From Sphingomonadales bacterium (GTDB taxonomy: Bacteria; Pseudomonadota; Alphaproteobacteria; Sphingomonadales; Sphingomonadaceae), in assembly GCA_016714795.1 (NCBI GenBank), contig JADKCA010000001.1:848035-912034 (forward strand): DNA of 64,000 bases. The letters are read 5' to 3'. A program made the translations under genes and the position numbers. The notes beneath the pieces were generated by a model, which saw only the letters and a program-made list of their open reading frames with translations, made no database searches and was not told the origin of the DNA. Of the stretch, positions 29,231-38,142 are shown piece by piece; position 1 is the stretch's first letter, and every line of letters begins with the position of its first letter.

Positions 29231-30099
29231 TTGGCCTTCGCCAGCCGGCGGATCAGGGCAGACGTATCCTGACGACCACCGCCCATATGCTGCACTTCCG
29301 AATAAAACTGGTCGATCAGCGCAGCGATGGGCAAAGTTGCCCCGTTGGCGCGCGCTTCTTCAAACGCAAGGCCCAGATCCTTGCGCATCCAGTCTACGGC
29401 AAAGCCGAAATCAAATTCGTCTTTGGACATTGTTTCCCAGCGGTTGAGCATCTGCCAGCTGGACGCCGCACCGCCCGAAATCGATTCAAACACCTGTTCA
29501 AGGTCCAGTTCTGCCGCCTGCGCAAAGCGCATCGATTCAGACAGGCTGGCGATGATCCCGGCAAAGGTCACCTGGTTGACCATCTTGGTCAGCTGGCCAT
29601 GACCGGTGGGGCCGACATGGACGATCTTCTTGGCATAGGCCGCCATGATCGGGCGGGCGGCCTCCACTGCCTTTTCCCTGCCACCGCACATGATGGTGAG
29701 CGTGCCCTGTTCGGCGCCAATTTGCCCGCCTGTCACCGGTGCGTCGATCAGCAAGATGCCGAAGTCCTTGGCCTCCACCGCCAGCTGGCGGCTGATTTTG
29801 GCAGACACGGTGGTGTGATCGATGAACAGGCTGCCCTTGGGCATCGCCCGGAACGCGCCATCGCGTGAGAGAGTGACGGCAGCCAGATCATCATCATTGC
29901 CCACGCAAGTGATGACCGCCTCTGCGCCATCTGCGGCCTCGGCAGGGCTGTTCGCCGCACGTCCGCCATATTGCGCCACCCATGCGTCTGCCTTGGCACG
30001 GGTGCGGTTGTACACAACCATTTCGTGGCCCGAATGGCGCAAGTGCCGCGCCATCGCGCCGCCCATAACTCCCAAGCCGATAAATGCGATTTTTGCCAT
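29227..30099 (-). CDS. NAD(P)-dependent beta-hydroxyacid dehydrogenase (HIBADH/GarR-like)
   Basis: A 290-residue reductase. The Rossmann motif FIGLGVMGGAMARHL is at the start, the substrate-site segment DAPVTGGQIGAEQGTL near residue 120, and the catalytic lysine in GHGQLTKMVNQV. Family members oxidise 3-hydroxyisobutyrate or reduce tartronate semialdehyde; phosphogluconate-like relatives exist, so the exact substrate is open. ATG 30099 is used, because the dinucleotide-binding strand follows directly. It is divergent from the threonine ammonia-lyase gene and coupled to the amidohydrolase. Confidence 0.87.
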   Translation of the reverse strand: MAKIAFIGLGVMGGAMARHLRHSGHEMVVYNRTRAKADAWVAQYGGRAANSPAEAADGAEAVITCVGNDDDLAAVTLSRDGAFRAMPKGSLFIDHTTVSAKISRQLAVEAKDFGILLIDAPVTGGQIGAEQGTLTIMCGGREKAVEAARPIMAAYAKKIVHVGPTGHGQLTKMVNQVTFAGIIASLSESMRFAQAAELDLEQVFESISGGAASSWQMLNRWETMSKDEFDFGFAVDWMRKDLGLAFEEARANGATLPIAALIDQFYSEVQHMGGGRQDTSALIRRLAKAK

Positions 30100-30160
30100 G
30101 CCCCGGTTCATAACCCCGGTTTGCGCATTGCGCCAGATGGGTTTAGGGCCTTCGCCCATC

Positions 30161-31435
30161 ATGACCCAAGAGACCCGCCCGATCCTGACCCTGGACGATG
30201 TTCGCGCCGCGCATGAGCGCATCCGCAACTCCGTCGTCCGCACGCCCACGCTCCATTCGAAGACGCTGTCGGCGATTACCGGGGCCAATGTCTGGCTGAA
30301 GTTCGAGAATTTGCAGTTCACTGCCGCTTACAAAGAGCGCGGCGCCCTCAACAAGCTGCTGCTGCTTGGCGACAATGCCCGCAAGAATGGCGTCATCGCG
30401 GCCTCCGCCGGCAATCACGCGCAGGGGCTGGCCTATAATGGCGGGCGGCTTGGCATTCCCGTGACGATCATCATGCCCACCTCCACGCCCATCGTGAAGG
30501 TGCAGCAAACGCGCGAACATGGTGCCGAGGTCATCCTGTTCGGTGATACGTTCGAAGACGCCTATGCTCATGCGCGGGCGCTGGAAAAAGAGCGCGGCAT
30601 CACCTTCGTCCATCCGTTTGACGATCCCGACATCATGGCCGGGCAAGGCACGGTCGCGCTGGAAATGCTGGAGGACGCGCCGGAACTGGATATGCTCGTG
30701 GTGCCCATCGGCGGCGGCGGACTCGTCTCGGGCGTGGCCGTGGCTGCCAAGGGCGTGAAGCCGGGCATTCAGGTGGTGGGCGTGCAATCTAACCTCTTCC
30801 CCTCCATGTACAATCTCAAGAACAACAAGCACCTGCCCTGCGGCGGCGATACGCTGGCTGAAGGCATTGCCGTGAAAGAGCCGGGCCAACTTACCCGGCA
30901 GGTGGTGGCCGACTATGTGGACGAGGTGCGGATCGTATCCGAAGGCATCATCGAGGAGGCGATTTCGCTGCTGCTCGAAATTGAAAAGACTGTTGTGGAA
31001 GGCGCAGGCGGCACGGCACTGGCGGCGCTGCTGCCGCCCAAGAACGGCCAGCCCCGGCCCGAATTTGCAGGCCGCAATTGCGGGCTGATCCTGTCGGGCG
31101 GCAACATCAACCCGCGCTTTCTGGCCAATGTGATCCTGCGCAACCTCGCGCGTTCGGGCAAGATCGGGAAGATCGCCATCCTGCTCAACGACCGGGTGGG
31201 CGCGCTCTATCAGGTCGCGGGTATCTTCACCAAACATGGCGCGAACATCCTCGAAGTCTCCCACCAGCAGATTTTCGGCGTGCTCTCTGCCAAGAGCATC
31301 CAGACCGAAATCGAATATGAAATCCGTGATGCGGCGGCCCTGGATGCCTTGCTCGACGATCTGGATGAGGCCGGTTACAGCTATGAGATCATGACCATCT
31401 CCGGCAGGCGCAGCAGCAAGTCGCTGCGGCATTGA
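30161..31435 (+). CDS. ilvA: Threonine ammonia-lyase with C-terminal ACT domain
   Basis: A 424-residue PLP enzyme that converts threonine to 2-oxobutyrate, the first step toward isoleucine. The PLP lysine is in FTAAYKERGALNKL, with SAGNHAQGLAYNGG and the phosphate loop PIGGGGLVSGVA. A single ACT domain at the C-terminus (IAILLNDRVGALYQVAG) suggests allosteric control by an amino acid. The length is that of the short, single-ACT type, so whether it is biosynthetic (IlvA) or TdcB-like is not certain. Confidence 0.88.
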   Translation: MTQETRPILTLDDVRAAHERIRNSVVRTPTLHSKTLSAITGANVWLKFENLQFTAAYKERGALNKLLLLGDNARKNGVIAASAGNHAQGLAYNGGRLGIPVTIIMPTSTPIVKVQQTREHGAEVILFGDTFEDAYAHARALEKERGITFVHPFDDPDIMAGQGTVALEMLEDAPELDMLVVPIGGGGLVSGVAVAAKGVKPGIQVVGVQSNLFPSMYNLKNNKHLPCGGDTLAEGIAVKEPGQLTRQVVADYVDEVRIVSEGIIEEAISLLLEIEKTVVEGAGGTALAALLPPKNGQPRPEFAGRNCGLILSGGNINPRFLANVILRNLARSGKIGKIAILLNDRVGALYQVAGIFTKHGANILEVSHQQIFGVLSAKSIQTEIEYEIRDAAALDALLDDLDEAGYSYEIMTISGRRSSKSLRH

Positions 31436-31573
31436 GGCCAAAAAGGTTAACGCAGCGGTGATGATCCTTTCCGGGTGGTAAATGCTCTTTTCAACGCGTC
31501 ATGCCCGCGTCATAAACGAGCCATTGACCAACTGCCCGGCATCAAGCGGGCCTTCTGACGGGTTTGGAGGATC

Positions 31574-32372
31574 ATGACCGCGCAATTCCGGTTCCCGCGC
31601 TTTTTCGTGACCAGCCCGGCCCCCTGTCCCTATCTTCCCCGGCAAGATGGAGCGCAAGGTGTTTACCGATCTGGGTGGGCAGCATCCTGCGCAACTCAAT
31701 GATGCGCTGGGTCGGATCGGGTTTCGGCGCAGTCAGGGCGTCGCCTATCGACCGTCCTGCATGGATTGCACCGCCTGCATTTCCGTGCGCGTGGTTGCCG
31801 CAGACTTCCGCCCCAATGCTTCGCAACGCAAGCTGATCCGCCGCAATTCCGATCTTGAGATCACACCCTGCCAGCCATGGGCGACTGCGGAGCAGTTCAA
31901 CCTGCTGCGCCATTATCTCAACAGCCGCCACCCGGATGGCGGCATGGCGGGCATGGATGAAATCGACTATTCCGATATGGTCGAACAGTCTCCGGTCGAT
32001 ACCTGGGTTGTCGAATATCGCGAGCCCTCGCTGCATGGCGAACGCGGCAAGCTGGTGGGCGTGTGCCTGACCGACCGCCAGAATGATGGCGTCTCGCTGA
32101 TCTACTCCTTCTTTGACACCGATAACGAACGCCGCCCCGGCCTGGGCACCTTCATCATCATGGACCATATCCAGCGCGCGGCAGAAGCCGGGCTGGACTA
32201 TGTCTATCTCGGTTATTGGGTCGATGGCTGTCGTCGCATGGAATATAAGACGCGCTTCCAGCCGGTCGAGAAGCTGGGGCCAGACGGCTGGCATCTGATG
32301 ACGTCACAGCTGGACGAAGATCAGCCCGCCGGAATGCCTGAACTGCGCCTGCCGGTTGCGGTTCCGGCCTAA
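31574..32372 (+). CDS. bpt: Aspartate/glutamate leucyltransferase, frameshifted near the start
   Basis: Bpt transfers leucine from leucyl-tRNA to N-terminal Asp or Glu of proteins, marking them for ClpAP degradation. Family landmarks: YRPSCMDCTACISVRV, YLNSRHPDGGMAGMDEIDY, SFFDTDNERRPGLG and YLGYWVDGCRRMEYKTRF. The usual N-terminus (TAQFRFPRFFVTSPAPCPYL) starts at ATG 31574 but is in a different frame from the rest. Removing one C from the run of four at 31637-31640 gives PYLPGKMERKVFTDL and restores about 265 residues. Otherwise translation would have to start at the internal ATG 31647. An indel error is likely. Confidence 0.9.
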
Positions 32373-32408
32373 AATCCACAGCACGACATGAACGGCTGAA
32401 GCGGGCTC

Positions 32409-33779
32409 TCACTCCCGCGCGAGCAATTCATCCACCAGCCCCGCCAGCCGGGCATGGCTGCTAAGCCGAATGCCCTTGCCCGCTTTCACCGATGGCGGCA
32501 CATGGGCGCGGGTGAAACCCAGCTTTTCGGCTTCTTTCAAGCGGATCGCAGGGTGCGAGACCGGGCGGATTTCTCCAGACAGCGCGACTTCGCCGAAGAT
32601 CACCGCATCCACCGGCACAGGCCGTTCGGACAAGGCAGACACCAAAGCTGCCGCCACCGCCAGATCGGCAGCAGGATCGGTCAGGCGATAGCCTCCCGCC
32701 ACGTTCAGATAGACTTCGCAGGTGGAGAAGCTCAGGCCACAGCGCGATTCGAGCACGGCGAGGATCATCGCCAGCCGCCCGCTGTCCCACCCCACAACGG
32801 CGCGGCGCGGCGTGGCACCGCTGGCCAGCCGCACCACCAGCGCCTGCACTTCCACCAGCACAGGCCTTGTGCCCTCCAGCGAGGGAAAGACGACCGCACC
32901 CGCCACCGCCTCGTCGCGATGGGTCAGGAACAGGGCGGAAGGGTTTGCCACTTCGGAAAGGCCGCTTTCCTCCATCGCGAACACGCCAATCTCGTCCGTG
33001 CCGCCGAAGCGGTTCTTGATCGCGCGCAGCACGCGATACAGATGCGTCCGCTCGCCTTCAAAGCTCAATACGGTATCGACCATATGTTCGAGCACGCGCG
33101 GCCCTGCAATGCTGCCATCCTTGGTGACATGCCCCACCAGCATCAGCGCACAGCCGCTCGCCTTGGCAAAGCGGATCAGTTCCTGTGCAGAGGCGCGCAC
33201 CTGCCCCACCGTGCCCGGAGCGCCCTCCATCGTGTCTGAGTGCATCGTTTGCACCGAGTCGACGATCAGCAGCGCAGGTGGGCGCCCCTGCCCCAGCGTC
33301 GTGAGAATATCCCGGACCGAGTTGGCGGAGGCGAGTTGGACAGGAGCCTTGTCCAGCCCCAGGCGTTTGGCGCGCAGCCGCACCTGATCCGCCGATTCCT
33401 CGCCTGAAATATAGGCCACAGCCTGCCCCGCCATCGCCAGCCGGGCAGCCGCCTGCAACAACAATGTCGATTTGCCTATGCCCGGATCGCCAGCCATCAG
33501 CGTGGCAGAACCCGCAACGATCCCGCCGCCCAGCGCGCGGTCGAGTTCGGCCAGCCCCGTCTTCAACCGGTCGGGCAGTGCCACATCTTCATCAAGCCCG
33601 GTCATCCGGATCGCCTGCCCGCCGGTTTGCAGATCATGCCGCGCGCGGAAGGGCGTCACCGTCTGCGCAGCCTCTTCCTCCATGCGGTTCCATTCCCCGC
33701 AATCCCCGCATTGCCCCGCCCATTTGTTGGAAACAGAACCACATGACTGGCAGACATATCGCTTCTGGGGTTTGGCCAT
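32409..33779 (-). CDS. radA: DNA repair protein RadA
   Basis: A 456-residue RecA-like protein that promotes branch migration during recombinational repair. It has the N-terminal four-cysteine zinc finger (CQSCGSVSNKWAGQCGDCGEW), Walker A GDPGIGKST, the RadA-specific KNRFG motif (AIKNRFGGTDEIGVF), and the C-terminal Lon-like domain. ATG 33779 is preferred to the TTG one codon earlier. It converges with bpt and is divergent from the patatin gene. Confidence 0.95.
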   Translation of the reverse strand: MAKPQKRYVCQSCGSVSNKWAGQCGDCGEWNRMEEEAAQTVTPFRARHDLQTGGQAIRMTGLDEDVALPDRLKTGLAELDRALGGGIVAGSATLMAGDPGIGKSTLLLQAAARLAMAGQAVAYISGEESADQVRLRAKRLGLDKAPVQLASANSVRDILTTLGQGRPPALLIVDSVQTMHSDTMEGAPGTVGQVRASAQELIRFAKASGCALMLVGHVTKDGSIAGPRVLEHMVDTVLSFEGERTHLYRVLRAIKNRFGGTDEIGVFAMEESGLSEVANPSALFLTHRDEAVAGAVVFPSLEGTRPVLVEVQALVVRLASGATPRRAVVGWDSGRLAMILAVLESRCGLSFSTCEVYLNVAGGYRLTDPAADLAVAAALVSALSERPVPVDAVIFGEVALSGEIRPVSHPAIRLKEAEKLGFTRAHVPPSVKAGKGIRLSSHARLAGLVDELLARE

Positions 33780-33904
33780 CAAAGTCTCTTTTCGCGTCGT
33801 CGGAACTGCGACGAGGACAGTTAGAACATGAAGAGAACAATGGTCAAGCGCGAAACCCCAAGGCTGCGATTGAAATTTCGGCCCTATGCTGCCATTCTGC
33901 GGAT

Positions 33905-36193
33905 ATGCGAGACAAGGAACTCCGGCTGGCCCTCGTGTGCTATGGGGGGATCAGCCTTGCGGTGTACATGCACGGGGTCACCAAAGAAGTGTGGCATGTC
34001 GCCCGTGCCAGTCGCTTCTTCAAGGAATATGAGAACAAGCCGCACGACACGTCTGGCCCTTATGAAGAGCTTCTAAACCTGATTCAGCGGCGCTGCGGCA
34101 TTGATCTGCGCGTGCTGCCGGACATTGTGGCGGGTGCAAGCGCAGGCGGCATCAACGGCATTTTCCTTTCTCAGGCCATTGCCACCGGGCAGACGCTGGA
34201 GCCGCTGACCGACATGTGGCTGGATCGCGCCGATGTCGAAGTGCTGATCGATCCCGACGCCAAACCCGATTCGGGCTGGTCCAAATTCTGGGCGACGCCG
34301 CTTGCTTGGGCCGCCACCCGCAAGAAGGTGGGGATGGACGACGCACCGGTGGACGAAGCCGCTCGCGATGAAATCCGGGCCAAGATCACCAATTTCGTGC
34401 GCTCGCGCTGGTTCGAACCGCCTTTTGGTGGCCCGGGCTTCTGCACCATGATTCTCGATGCATTTGACGCCATGGCCGCCGCGCCTTCGGAAAGGCGGCT
34501 GCTGCCCCCCGGCCAGCCGCTTGACCTGTTTGTAAGCGTCACCGATTTCCAGGGCTTCCCGGTGCGGCTCAAGCTCAATACCCCCGATGAAAGTATGGAG
34601 AGTGAGCACCGCGTGACTCTTTCGTTCCATGATGAAGGCGGCGGGCTTGGCAACAGCGCCGAACTCACTTTTGCGGCACGGTCCACCGCCAGCTTTCCGG
34701 GGGCTTTCCCGCCGTTCAACGTGGCCGAACTGGATGGCGTGCTCACGGCGCGCCACCATGACTGGCCAACCCGCCTCGCGTTCCTTGCGCGGCAACTGGC
34801 CGGACATAAAGACCCTGAACGCGCGGTGCTGATCGATGGATCGGTCCTCGCCAACGCGCCTTTCGCGCCCGCTATTTCCGCATTGCGAGACCGCCCGGCC
34901 CGGCGCGAGGTGGACCGGCGTTTCGTCTATGTCGATCCCAAGCCGGGGCGCAAAGCGGTGCGCTTCAACAAAGCGGGCGGGGCCGCGCTGCCCGGCTTTT
35001 TCGGCACGATTTTCGGTGCCATGTCAGACATTCCGCGCGAACAGCCAATCCGTGAGAGTCTGGAGGCGATTGAAGGCCGCTCTGCACGCATCCGGCGGAT
35101 GCAGCGCATCATCGATGCCGTGCGCCCCGAAGTGGAAGACACGATCGAACGGCTATTTGGCCGCACTTTCTTTCTCGACAAGCCCAATGCCGCCCGGCTC
35201 GCCGCATGGCGGCGCAAAGCGCAGGGCGGGGCGACGCGCGATGCAGGCTATGCCTATGCGGCTTATGCGCACCTCAACTTGTCCGGCATCGTCGAGGATA
35301 TCGCCCAGCTCGCTGCGCGAATCGATCCCGCGCTGATCGGCGGGCGCTATGAGGCATTCCGGCAGTCGCTTTGGGCAGAGTTGCGGACACGGCGGGCAGA
35401 CAAGGTGTGGACAGCAGGCAGCAAGGAGGCCGAAGACGGAGCCATCGCCTTCCTGCGCGCGCATGACAATGGCTTCCGCATCCGCCGCCTGCGCTTTGTC
35501 ATCCGCGCGCTCGCGGGGCTGGTGGATCAGGGGCGCGTGCAGGAAGCGGACGTGCAATCGCTGCGCGATTCGCTGTTCCGCATCCTCAACGCCTATCTGG
35601 AACGGGAAAGCCCGGCCTTCCACGCCGGACTGGCCACGGACTCGGCTCCCGTTTTTCTGGATGCGCTGGCGGAGCGGCGAAACCTTTCCGGCATCGATGC
35701 GGAAACCGATGAAGCACTTGCACTCGCCTTTGCGTCCTGCCCCAAGGTGGAGCGGCAGACCATGCTGCTCGCCTATCTGGGCTTTCCCTATTACGACATC
35801 AGCACATTGCCCTTGCTTCAGGGCGAAGGGCTGGACGAATTCGATCCGATCAAGGTGGACCGCATCTCGCCCGAAGACGCGCTGTCGATCCGCAAGGGCG
35901 GCGTGGATGCGACGCTGAAAGGCGTGGAGTTCAACAGTTTTGGCGCGTTTTTCAGCCGTATCTATCGCGAGAATGACTATCTCTGGGGGCGCCTCCACGG
36001 GGCAGACCGGCTGTTTGACATCATCTGCTCTTCCACCACGCTGCCGACGGTGAATGACGATGCGGAATTGCGCGCGCTCAAACGCAAGCTGTTGACGGCC
36101 ATATTGGACGAGGAGGAACCGCGCCTCACCAAAGTTGGCGCGCTGATTGCCCAGATCAGGCAAGAGATTGCAGCAGGGCCGCTCTCCGCCTAA
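33905..36193 (+). CDS. Large patatin-like phospholipase domain protein
   Basis: A 762-residue protein with an N-terminal patatin domain. The oxyanion-type glycine motif is LVCYGGISLAVYMHG, the nucleophile serine lies in GASAGGINGIFLS, and the dyad aspartate in LIDGSVLANAPF. The remaining 400 residues match the DUF3376-type extension of bacterial patatin-like proteins. Members are thought to be acyl hydrolases acting on lipids; cellular role unknown. No signal peptide is evident. ATG 33905 begins MRDKELRLALVCYGG, the expected start; the open frame upstream overlaps the radA promoter region. Confidence 0.85.
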   Translation: MRDKELRLALVCYGGISLAVYMHGVTKEVWHVARASRFFKEYENKPHDTSGPYEELLNLIQRRCGIDLRVLPDIVAGASAGGINGIFLSQAIATGQTLEPLTDMWLDRADVEVLIDPDAKPDSGWSKFWATPLAWAATRKKVGMDDAPVDEAARDEIRAKITNFVRSRWFEPPFGGPGFCTMILDAFDAMAAAPSERRLLPPGQPLDLFVSVTDFQGFPVRLKLNTPDESMESEHRVTLSFHDEGGGLGNSAELTFAARSTASFPGAFPPFNVAELDGVLTARHHDWPTRLAFLARQLAGHKDPERAVLIDGSVLANAPFAPAISALRDRPARREVDRRFVYVDPKPGRKAVRFNKAGGAALPGFFGTIFGAMSDIPREQPIRESLEAIEGRSARIRRMQRIIDAVRPEVEDTIERLFGRTFFLDKPNAARLAAWRRKAQGGATRDAGYAYAAYAHLNLSGIVEDIAQLAARIDPALIGGRYEAFRQSLWAELRTRRADKVWTAGSKEAEDGAIAFLRAHDNGFRIRRLRFVIRALAGLVDQGRVQEADVQSLRDSLFRILNAYLERESPAFHAGLATDSAPVFLDALAERRNLSGIDAETDEALALAFASCPKVERQTMLLAYLGFPYYDISTLPLLQGEGLDEFDPIKVDRISPEDALSIRKGGVDATLKGVEFNSFGAFFSRIYRENDYLWGRLHGADRLFDIICSSTTLPTVNDDAELRALKRKLLTAILDEEEPRLTKVGALIAQIRQEIAAGPLSA

Positions 36194-36235
36194 GCTGCCT
36201 GCACGCGTACGACATTATAATCGGGGGTCTTCTCA

Positions 36236-36574
36236 ATGCAGTTTCTCAAAACCCTGTTGTGGGTTCTGGTCCTTGTCGCGGGGATCATTTTTGCCATCAA
36301 CAACTGGAATCCGGTGACGGTGAGCCTGTGGAGCGGCCTTGTGCTGGATACCAGCCTGCCTTTCCTGATGTTCGTATCTTTTCTCGCCGGTTTTCTGCCA
36401 ATGCTGCTGTGGCACCGGGCAAGCCGCTGGCGCATCACGCGCAAGCTTGATACGGCGGAGCGCGCGCTGGCCGAACATAAGGCCGTCACGTCTCCACTTG
36501 CGGCCCCGGCGGACCCGATTGCATCGATCCCGCCTGCGGCTGCACCCATTGCAGTTCCACCGGGGGTTTCATGA
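36236..36574 (+). CDS. LapA-type small membrane protein
   Basis: A 112-residue protein with two membrane helices (LLWVLVLVAGIIFAINN and FLMFVSFLAGFLPMLLWH) separated by the LapA-domain segment NWNPVTVSLWSG. A cytosolic helix follows, ending in a proline/alanine-rich tail. LapA (YciS-like) proteins act with LapB in envelope lipid balance in enterobacteria; the role here is inferred. It overlaps the pyrF start by four bases (ATGA). Confidence 0.8.
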   Translation: MQFLKTLLWVLVLVAGIIFAINNWNPVTVSLWSGLVLDTSLPFLMFVSFLAGFLPMLLWHRASRWRITRKLDTAERALAEHKAVTSPLAAPADPIASIPPAAAPIAVPPGVS

Positions 36575-37242
36575 GTCCGATTTTTGTTGCCATCGACACG
36601 CCAGACATCAAACGCGCACACGATATTGCGGCCAAGGTTCACCGCCATGTGGGCGGTCTGAAGCTGGGTCTGGAATTCTTCTGTGCCAATGGACCCGATG
36701 GCGTGGCGGAAATGGCGAAGATCGGCCTGCCCATCTTCCTTGACCTCAAGCTGCACGATATTCCCAACACTGTGGCCAAGGCGATGCAAAGCCTGCATTC
36801 GCTGAAGCCTGCCATCGTCACCGTCCATGCCGCAGGCGGGCGCGCGATGATGGAGGATGCCAAGGCAGCAGCCCCCACCGGCACCAAGGTGGTGGGGGTT
36901 TCCGTCCTGACCAGTCTGGACGGGGAAGATTTGCACAGCATCGGCGTGCCCAGCGATCCGCACGCGCAGGTGGAAAAGCTCACCATGCTGGCGAAGGAAG
37001 CCGGGCTGGATGGTGTCGTCTGCTCTGGCGCGGAAGTGGCGGCCGCCAAGAAAATCTGGCCGCGCGGCTTCTTCGTCGTTCCCGGCGTGCGCCCGGCGGA
37101 TTCACATTCGTCAGATCAGAAGCGCGTCGTCACGCCGCGCAAGGCGCTGGATGCCGGGGCCTCCATCCTTGTGATCGGGCGACCCATCACGCAGGCGGCA
37201 GACCCGGATGAGGCCGCGCGCGCGATTGAGGCGACGCTTTGA
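36571..37242 (+). CDS. pyrF: Orotidine 5'-phosphate decarboxylase
   Basis: A 223-residue TIM-barrel enzyme making UMP from OMP. The catalytic Asp-Lys-Asp motif is in FLDLKLHDIPNTV, with the phosphate loop VPGVRPADSHSSDQKR and a final GASILVIGRPIT. It is translationally coupled to the lapA-like gene and is followed by a repeat element and the trpFBA genes, a gene order common in alphaproteobacteria. Confidence 0.95.
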   Translation: MSPIFVAIDTPDIKRAHDIAAKVHRHVGGLKLGLEFFCANGPDGVAEMAKIGLPIFLDLKLHDIPNTVAKAMQSLHSLKPAIVTVHAAGGRAMMEDAKAAAPTGTKVVGVSVLTSLDGEDLHSIGVPSDPHAQVEKLTMLAKEAGLDGVVCSGAEVAAAKKIWPRGFFVVPGVRPADSHSSDQKRVVTPRKALDAGASILVIGRPITQAADPDEAARAIEATL

Positions 37243-37258
37243 TTGAATTTACAAACAT

Positions 37259-37378
37259 CCGCTCATCCTGAGTAGGGGCTGAGCTTGTCGAAGCCCCGTA
37301 TCGAAGGACGGCACCAAACTTCGAACGCTCCTTCGATACGCCGTTTCGACAGGCTCAACGGCTACTCAGGATGAGCGG
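37259..37378. repeat. Inverted repeat, family A (CTCATCCTGAGTAG type), pyrF-trpF gap
   Basis: The left end CCGCTCATCCTGAGTAG and the right end CTACTCAGGATGAGCGG are exact reverse complements, and internal parts (CTTGTCGAAG, CTTCGATACG) are also related inversely, so about 120 bases can fold into a long hairpin. A second copy lies at 49326-49433. I recall this sequence as a frequent repeat in sphingomonads. Confidence 0.9.
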
Positions 37379-37418
37379 GGTGTGTTAGTGTGGCCTCTTA
37401 GCATTGAGTGAAGCAACA

Positions 37419-38048
37419 ATGCCCATCCGGACCAAAATCTGCGGCATCACCACACCCGAAGCACTCGACGCAGCGGTGGCGGGCGAAGCGAGCCATGTCG
37501 GGTTCAATTTTTTCCCCAAAAGCCCGCGCTTCGTCACGCCGGACGCTGCTGCTGCACTTGTCCGCCGCTTGCCTGCGCACGTCACCCCCGTCGCGCTGGT
37601 CGTGAATGAAGAATATGCCCGGATTGATGCCATCCGGGCGCAATCCGGCATCGGCATCATCCAGTTGCACGGTGATGAAAGCCCGGAATTTGCGGCGTCG
37701 CTGAACGGAGACGTGTGGAAGGCACTGCCCATCAAAACGCGCGCAGACCTGTCGGCCGCCGCACGATACGCCGGTGCGGTCAGTCACATCCTGTATGACG
37801 CGAAGGCCCCTAAAGGCGCGGATCTGCCTGGCGGCAATGGGATGCGGTTTGACTGGAGCCTGCTTGAAGGCTTTGTCCACCCCTTGCCCTGGATTTTGGC
37901 GGGCGGGCTTGATGCAGCGAATGTCCCTGAAGCCATCCGCCAGACCGGTGCATCATTTGTGGATGTTTCTTCGGGTGTGGAGGATGCGCCCGGCGTCAAA
38001 TCGGTGGACAAGATTGCCGCTTTCCTTAAAGCGGCGCGTGAAATCTAA
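37419..38048 (+). CDS. trpF: Phosphoribosylanthranilate isomerase
   Basis: A 209-residue TIM-barrel enzyme of tryptophan synthesis (Amadori rearrangement of phosphoribosylanthranilate). Catalytic cysteine lies in IRTKICGITTPEAL and the aspartate in HILYDAKAPKG, with ILAGGLDAANV and VDVSSGVEDAPGVKS as the phosphate-binding end. The ATG 37419 is chosen; a TTG five codons earlier is possible. Repeats lie on both sides. Confidence 0.94.
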   Translation: MPIRTKICGITTPEALDAAVAGEASHVGFNFFPKSPRFVTPDAAAALVRRLPAHVTPVALVVNEEYARIDAIRAQSGIGIIQLHGDESPEFAASLNGDVWKALPIKTRADLSAAARYAGAVSHILYDAKAPKGADLPGGNGMRFDWSLLEGFVHPLPWILAGGLDAANVPEAIRQTGASFVDVSSGVEDAPGVKSVDKIAAFLKAAREI

Positions 38049-38055
38049 CCCATCT

Positions 38056-38128
38056 CGTCATTGCGAGCGACGCGCGGCAATCCATTTGCGGCACCGCTCT
38101 GGATTGCTTCGCTTCGCTCGCAATGACG
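38056..38128. repeat. Inverted repeat, family B (GTCATTGCGAGC type), trpF-trpB gap
   Basis: CGTCATTGCGAGCGA at the left and CGCTCGCAATGACG at the right are inverted copies, and GCAATCCA/TGGATTGC continue the pairing inward, giving a hairpin of about 73 bases. It begins eight bases after the trpF stop and ends 14 bases before trpB. I recall this as a REP-like sequence widespread in alphaproteobacteria. Confidence 0.9.
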
Positions 38129-38142
38129 TAAGGCCAAAGCCC